From an uncultured Lachnospiraceae bacterium (GTDB taxonomy: Bacteria; Bacillota; Clostridia; Lachnospirales; Lachnospiraceae): a stretch of 64,000 nucleotides of DNA. The notes beneath the pieces were generated by a model. It saw only the letters and a list, made by a program, of their open reading frames with translations. It was not told the origin of the DNA and made no database searches. The number at the start of each line of letters is the position of its first letter. The first letter of the stretch is position 1. Both the position numbers and the translations under genes were made by a program. The stretch is from the NCBI GenBank assembly GCA_910584685.1, contig CAJUAO010000001.1, positions 1-64,000 on the forward strand. Direction: 5' to 3'. Positions 59,654 to 64,000 of this stretch are shown here, in pieces.

Positions 59654-60691
59654 ATGAATATAGTAGTATTATGCGGAGGCTCCAGCACTGAAAGAGACGT
59701 ATCCTTAGTTACGGGAGAGCAGGTATGCAGGGCATTAAGAGAAACAGGCAATAATGCGGTACTTTTGGATGCGTTTATAGGACATGAAGATTTTGATATA
59801 AAAAAGTCCTTTGAAAATGATATGTACAGCATAGAAGATGAGCTTGAATACATTAAAACCCACTCAAAAAATTTTGAGGAATTGAAAAACAGCAGAAAAG
59901 ATTTTTTCGGGCCATGTGTATTGGAAGCATGCAAAACAGCAGATATAGTATTTTTGGCACTTCACGGAATGAACGGAGAGGATGGCAGAGTTCAGGCGTC
60001 CTTTGACCTGATGGGAATAAGGTACACAGGCTCCGACTATCTTGGAAGTGCCATTGCCATGAATAAGACAATGGCAAAGGAGATATTTAAGATAAATAAC
60101 GTACCTGTAGTAAAGAGCTTTTCCATAAAAAGGAATGATATAAAGAAAAGCATATATGAATACGACCTTGAATATCCTGTAGTAGTAAAGACAAACTGCG
60201 GAGGCTCAAGCATAGGCGTATATATTGTTCACAATGACAATGAATATAATTCCGCATTAAACGCCGCATTTGCAATGGATAATCAGGTATTGGTAGAGAG
60301 CTATATTAAGGGCAGGGAGTTTTCAGTTGCGGTGATAGACTATAAAACGCTGCCTATTATAGAAATTATACCTAAGGAAGGCTTCTATGATTACGAGAAC
60401 AAATATAAGCAGGGAGCCACCATAGATAAATGCCCTGCTGAAATACCGGAGGATGTTGCCATAAAAATTCAAAAGGCTGCATACAAGGCGGCTAAGGCTC
60501 TTGAATTATCTGTGTACTGCAGAATTGACATACTTACTGACAAGGATTTTAACTGCTATTGTCTTGAGGCTAATACTCTTCCGGGAATGACGCCTACAAG
60601 CCTTGTTCCTCAGGAGGCAAAGGCAATGGGAATGGAATTTCCTGAGCTTTGTCAGTATTTGGTAGATATATCCCTTAAAAAATATAATTGA
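59654..60691 (+). CDS. ddl: D-alanine--D-alanine ligase
   Basis: ATP-grasp ligase that makes D-Ala-D-Ala for peptidoglycan. N-terminal VVLCGGSSTERDVSLVTGEQV, LALHGMNGEDGRVQASFDLM near residue 99, ATP-grasp VVVKTNCGGSSIGVYIV near 177, and CLEANTLPGMTPTSLVPQEA near 305. 345 residues. An insert at about 50-90 is longer than in E. coli Ddl. ATG 59654 with GAGGAA. It is followed 24 nt later by murF, whose substrate it makes. Confidence 0.96.
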   Translation: MNIVVLCGGSSTERDVSLVTGEQVCRALRETGNNAVLLDAFIGHEDFDIKKSFENDMYSIEDELEYIKTHSKNFEELKNSRKDFFGPCVLEACKTADIVFLALHGMNGEDGRVQASFDLMGIRYTGSDYLGSAIAMNKTMAKEIFKINNVPVVKSFSIKRNDIKKSIYEYDLEYPVVVKTNCGGSSIGVYIVHNDNEYNSALNAAFAMDNQVLVESYIKGREFSVAVIDYKTLPIIEIIPKEGFYDYENKYKQGATIDKCPAEIPEDVAIKIQKAAYKAAKALELSVYCRIDILTDKDFNCYCLEANTLPGMTPTSLVPQEAKAMGMEFPELCQYLVDISLKKYN

Positions 60692-60715
60692 TAAATTGCA
60701 GAAATGAGGATAATT

Positions 60716-62080
60716 ATGAAAGGCTTAAGCTTAAAGAAAATAACGGCGGCAGTAGAGGGAATATTATATAACGGCGAGGCTGACGACGACGGCGAGATAG
60801 ACGGAGTAGTAATAGATTCAAGAAAAGCAGAAAAAAATTATCTGTTTGTAGCTATAAAGGGAGAGAGAGCAGACGGACATGATTTTGTGAGGCAGGTATT
60901 TGAAAAGGGCGCAAGGGCGGTTATCTCAGAAAAAACACTTGATACGGATAAGCCGTATATTCTGGTAAAATCCTCAGCCAACGCCCTAAAACAGCTTGCC
61001 GGATATTATAGAAGCATTCTTGATATAAAGGTTGTAGGTATAACGGGAAGCGTGGGAAAGACAAGTACGAAGGAATTTATTGCGTCAGTCCTGTCACAAA
61101 GGTACAAGGTGCTTAAAACCGCAGGAAATTTTAATAATGAAATCGGGCTTCCTCTTACGGTTTTTAATATAAGAAATGAGCATCAGGCAGCTGTTCTTGA
61201 GATGGGAATAAGCGATTTTGGCGAAATGACAAGGCTTTCAAGAATTGCCAGACCTGACATATGCGTTATTACAAATATAGGTCTATGCCATTTGGAAAAC
61301 CTTGGCTCAAGAGACGGAATACTTAAGGCAAAGACAGAGATTTTTAAATATGCAAAAGAGCATTATCATACAGTTTTAAACGGAGATGATGATAAGCTTT
61401 CAGCTATAAAGACGGAAAACGAAAATAAAATATTGTTTTACGGCATGGAGCCGGGAAACGGAATATATGCAGATAATATAAAACTTCTGGGTATTGAAGG
61501 CTCAGAGTGTGATATTATAACAGAAAAAGGAAATATACCGGTACATATTAAGGTTCCGGGAAAGCATATGATATATAATGCCATGGCTGCCGCCGCAGTG
61601 GGACTTTTACTGGGACTTGACACGGAGGAGATAAGAAAGGGTATAGAGTCCCTGGAAAACGTAGGAGGCAGGCTGAATATAATAAAAACGGGAAAAATAA
61701 CTATAATTGACGACTGTTATAACGCTAATCCTGTTTCCACAAAGTCATCAATAGATGTCTTAGAGTACGGCTTTGGCAGAAAAGTTGCTATTCTTGGCGA
61801 TATGTTTGAGCTAGGTGAAAACGAAAAAAATCTTCATTATGACGTGGGACATCATATTGGGGATAAAAATATACAATGCGCAGTATTTATTGGGGATTTA
61901 AGCAAAAATACATATGAAGGACTTATTGAGTCAAAAAATACAAAAGCTACATATTATTTTAAAAAAACAGAAGAATTTTTAAAAGAAAAGGACAAAATTA
62001 TAAAAGAGGGAGATACGGTGCTTGTAAAGGCATCGCATTCAATGCATTTTGAAGAAATAGTAAATGCATTGCAGAATTAA
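60716..62080 (+). CDS. murF: UDP-N-acetylmuramoyl-tripeptide--D-alanyl-D-alanine ligase
   Basis: Adds D-Ala-D-Ala to the UDP-MurNAc-tripeptide, the last cytoplasmic step of precursor synthesis. Mur-ligase motifs: GITGSVGKTSTKEF near residue 108, NFNNEIGLP near 138, LEMGIS near 160 and DDCYNANPVSTKSS near 335. 454 residues. ATG 60716; GAGGA lies at 60706-60710, and an in-frame ATG exactly 12 nt upstream (60704) overlaps it. Operon with ddl. Confidence 0.96.
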   Translation: MKGLSLKKITAAVEGILYNGEADDDGEIDGVVIDSRKAEKNYLFVAIKGERADGHDFVRQVFEKGARAVISEKTLDTDKPYILVKSSANALKQLAGYYRSILDIKVVGITGSVGKTSTKEFIASVLSQRYKVLKTAGNFNNEIGLPLTVFNIRNEHQAAVLEMGISDFGEMTRLSRIARPDICVITNIGLCHLENLGSRDGILKAKTEIFKYAKEHYHTVLNGDDDKLSAIKTENENKILFYGMEPGNGIYADNIKLLGIEGSECDIITEKGNIPVHIKVPGKHMIYNAMAAAAVGLLLGLDTEEIRKGIESLENVGGRLNIIKTGKITIIDDCYNANPVSTKSSIDVLEYGFGRKVAILGDMFELGENEKNLHYDVGHHIGDKNIQCAVFIGDLSKNTYEGLIESKNTKATYYFKKTEEFLKEKDKIIKEGDTVLVKASHSMHFEEIVNALQN

Positions 62081-62091
62081 GGAGGCGGAAG

Positions 62092-63090
62092 ATGAATAAA
62101 TTTAAGGAAATCCTAAAGAAAATGTGGTCCGGGATAACGGAGAGTAAGCTGAATATCAGCATGTTTGTTGCAGGAATTATAGTTTTTGTGCTGGCATCAG
62201 TTATTTTAGGCATAATTATACACAGAGACGGTCAGGTGAATAATGAGCTTATAGTAACAGTGACAGGTGAAAACAAAAATACAACCACAGCGCAGGTTAC
62301 ACAGAATACTACCGAAAAGGAAAAGGAGACAACAACTAAGCATGATGAACAATATTCAACAAAAATAGACGAGAATGCGACAACAAATATTGTCTCAAGG
62401 GCAAGCAGGTTATCTGCGCAGATTTCAGTTAAAAACAGTTGGACAAATGACGGTGAATATTTCATACAGTATAATTTAGATGTAACTAATATATCAGATA
62501 AGGATATAGACGGCTGGGCGCTTGTTTTGAATATGACAAAGTCCTATACGCTGGTTGACAGTTGGAATTATACCTTTAAGGCAGGAAATAAAAAGCTTGT
62601 CATCAACCCGTTAAACGACAATAGAAAAATCAAGGCAGGAAATACGGTGTCGGGAGGCTTTATAGTTAAGGGAAGCTCTAATATTTATGTTGATTATATT
62701 ACTGTTTATGTTGGAAATAAAATTGAGACAATAAAGAACGGAAACACATATATACCTTCTGCAACCACAAGCAGACCGGCAGGTAATAACAATAATACTA
62801 CAGTTGACAGAGATAATACCACTACAGTTGACAGTTATACGACAACGAATGCAGGCGGTAATAATAATAATAGTAATAATAATAATGAAACAACGACACT
62901 GCCGGAAACGACAACATCACCGGAGAAACCAACTCCGGAAAAACCAACCCCGACGGAAACGACAACATCACCGGATACACCGACTCCAAAGCCGCCGGAA
63001 AAACCAACTCCAAAACCGCCGGAAACGCCGACTCCAAAGCCGCCGGAAAAAATAACTCCTGTGCCTGAGGAAAATCCGCTGCAGCGATAA
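62092..63090 (+). CDS. membrane-anchored CBM2-like protein with Thr/Pro-rich tail
   Basis: A 332-residue protein: a basic cytoplasmic start, one membrane helix (about residues 22-44, NISMFVAGIIVFVLASVILG), a Thr-rich spacer, and a domain at about 105-220 with the cellulose-binding family II pattern: NSWTNDGEYFIQYNLDVTN, then IDGWALVLNM, DSWNYTFKAGNKKLVI and KAGNTVSGGFIVKG, with the aromatic Trp residues that pack on polysaccharide. The tail is low-complexity (Asn runs, then PTPKPPEK repeats). No catalytic domain. ATG 62092 with AAGGAGG, 11 nt after murF. Probably displays a carbohydrate- or wall-binding domain on the surface; exact ligand unknown. Confidence 0.75.
   Translation: MNKFKEILKKMWSGITESKLNISMFVAGIIVFVLASVILGIIIHRDGQVNNELIVTVTGENKNTTTAQVTQNTTEKEKETTTKHDEQYSTKIDENATTNIVSRASRLSAQISVKNSWTNDGEYFIQYNLDVTNISDKDIDGWALVLNMTKSYTLVDSWNYTFKAGNKKLVINPLNDNRKIKAGNTVSGGFIVKGSSNIYVDYITVYVGNKIETIKNGNTYIPSATTSRPAGNNNNTTVDRDNTTTVDSYTTTNAGGNNNNSNNNNETTTLPETTTSPEKPTPEKPTPTETTTSPDTPTPKPPEKPTPKPPETPTPKPPEKITPVPEENPLQR
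62925..63063 (+). repeat. Pro/Thr/Lys-rich coding repeats (PTPKPPE units)
   Basis: Short repeats encode EKPTPEKPTPTE, DTPTPKPPEK, PTPKPPETPTPKPPEK. They form an extended, wall-spanning type of tail and will vary in copy number. An AATAAT triplet run precedes them at about 62862-62887. Confidence 0.75.
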
Positions 63091-63163
63091 TCACAGAGGC
63101 AGGACAGGAAATTATAATACCTTAAAATACCACAATAATATCAAAAGAAAAGAGGTAAAAATT

Positions 63164-64000
63164 ATGTTTTGTACAAATTGCGGACACAAGTTATATGATG
63201 ATGCAGTTTTTTGCTCCTACTGCGGCATTAAGCTTCATAAGGAGGAAAATGAAGCGGCTGTTTCCGTTTCGGCTCCAATGATAAAGCCTGAGTCGCAGGT
63301 AGGTCCTGCAGATAATGAAAACCGTCAGGTCGCCACTGTTTCAACCCTTCCTGATAAGGCGTTAGAAGAGGGTGTTGTTCCGGTAAATATTTTAGTTCAG
63401 CCTGTTCCGGATTCAATAGAGACAAAGGAAGAAGAAAAAGACATCGTGAAAATAGAGGACAATGACGTCAGGCAGAATATACCGTATGAAAATCAGCAAT
63501 ATTTACAGCAGGAGCCAGAGCCTGTTGCAGAGGTAAAAGAAAATAAAAAGAAAAATATTTTTGCATTTTCAGTACTGTCAGTTTTATTTGCAGTGCTTAC
63601 AATAGCTGCTTCCGTATTTGAAATGCTGGACGTTTCCTCAGAGCTGTCTGATGTTGCAAGGCTTATAGAAATTTCCATTACATCAGTAATTCTCATTGTT
63701 TTTGCATTTTTAAATTATAGAACAGTATCTGTTCTCAAAAGCATTGCTCTTGTTATAACAATGGCTGCCGACATTATATTTATCGGATATTCTTCCATAG
63801 AATATTGCGTTGAATCACTTACAGGAAGCATGACCATAGAGCGGCTTTCATTAAGACACGGCGTAGAAGAATGGATTGTTGCGGCATTTTTTATATCAAT
63901 GCTTGTATGGTTTGGCATGATGTACATATTCTTTATTATAGATGCCATAAGAGGCTTTATGGGAACGAGAGGAATAAAGACTTTAACTTTATTTTTCGGC
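63164..64000 (+). CDS. zinc-ribbon membrane protein, cut by the window end
   Basis: The frame is open from ATG 63164 to the last base (279 codons, no stop). MFCTNCGHKLYDDAVFCSYC opens a zinc ribbon (CxxC...CxxC), followed by an acidic, Val/Glu/Pro-rich linker (about residues 30-125) and at least four hydrophobic segments (about 130-150, 165-185, 190-212, 240-265). AGAGG upstream. Such zinc-ribbon plus membrane-helix proteins are common in Lachnospiraceae, with no assigned function. It follows the CBM2-like gene by 73 nt. Confidence 0.75.
   Translation, partial: MFCTNCGHKLYDDAVFCSYCGIKLHKEENEAAVSVSAPMIKPESQVGPADNENRQVATVSTLPDKALEEGVVPVNILVQPVPDSIETKEEEKDIVKIEDNDVRQNIPYENQQYLQQEPEPVAEVKENKKKNIFAFSVLSVLFAVLTIAASVFEMLDVSSELSDVARLIEISITSVILIVFAFLNYRTVSVLKSIALVITMAADIIFIGYSSIEYCVESLTGSMTIERLSLRHGVEEWIVAAFFISMLVWFGMMYIFFIIDAIRGFMGTRGIKTLTLFFG

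Noticed and set aside
62804..63055. Arg/Gln-rich plus-strand frame within the CBM2-like gene
   Set aside because: Out-of-frame reading of the Thr/Pro repeats.

Overview
The window reads as chromosome of a low-GC, Gram-positive anaerobe of the class Clostridia, most likely a gut or rumen member of the Lachnospiraceae. The evidence is a pyruvate:ferredoxin oxidoreductase, a spore-associated YtfJ/GerW protein, firmicute gene orders (rplS-lepB-ylqF-rnhB-ylqG-ylqH, ytfI-ytfJ, and rpmB opposite yloU-yloV followed by recG), a large secreted arabinan-degrading enzyme, and strong use of ATA, AGA and AGG codons. The family assignment is inference from gene content.

Layout. 0-14.7 kb: a minus-strand DAHP synthase, pyrimidine-nucleoside phosphorylase, pyruvate:ferredoxin oxidoreductase, YfcE-type phosphodiesterase with a histidine phosphatase, an LTA-synthase-like protein, a D,D-carboxypeptidase, a membrane metallophosphoesterase, the condensin subunits ScpA and ScpB, and a cysteine-cluster protein. 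14.7-22.1 kb is the most accessory stretch: a 1952-residue GH43 arabinanase with transmembrane segments in its interior, a hairpin with IS-like ends, the tail of a decayed PD-(D/E)XK nuclease/transposase gene, and a very AT-rich orphan membrane protein. 22.2-36.3 kb is a dense housekeeping run: L19, three type I signal peptidases around the ribosome-assembly GTPase YlqF, RNase HII, a FliK-like/FlhB-like pair, YraN, PgeF, a GH25 lysozyme-like protein, a long PRPP-synthetase homologue, a radical-SAM/PDZ protein, Der, PlsY and GpsA.

36.3-49 kb: a MalT-like LuxR regulator, a lone DUF2442 protein, cardiolipin synthase, diaminopimelate decarboxylase, two unrecognised proteins, DUF2953 and YtfJ, a 45-residue membrane protein, and a methionine synthase split into a reactivation protein and a core enzyme. 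49-54.1 kb: a two-component system followed by an ABC transporter with a candidate response-regulator operator between them. 54.3-64 kb: L28 on the minus strand, then Asp23/Gls24, a FakA/YloV-type protein, RecG, a 283-bp near-perfect palindrome, Ddl, MurF, a membrane-anchored CBM2-like protein and a zinc-ribbon membrane protein cut by the window end.

Functional threads: envelope construction (LTA-like synthase, carboxypeptidase, GH25, PlsY, GpsA, Cls, LysA, Ddl, MurF, PgeF), protein secretion (three LepB), chromosome and RNA upkeep (ScpAB, RnhB, RecG), and one-carbon/methionine metabolism.

The least explained DNA is intergenic. Short perfect hairpins recur in several gaps, three times directly behind an extended -10 promoter of shared sequence, and a 283-bp palindrome between recG and ddl has 84-nt arms whose only two mismatches would be G.U pairs in a plus-strand RNA. 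No CRISPR array, tRNA, rRNA, complete insertion sequence or classical riboswitch was recognised.
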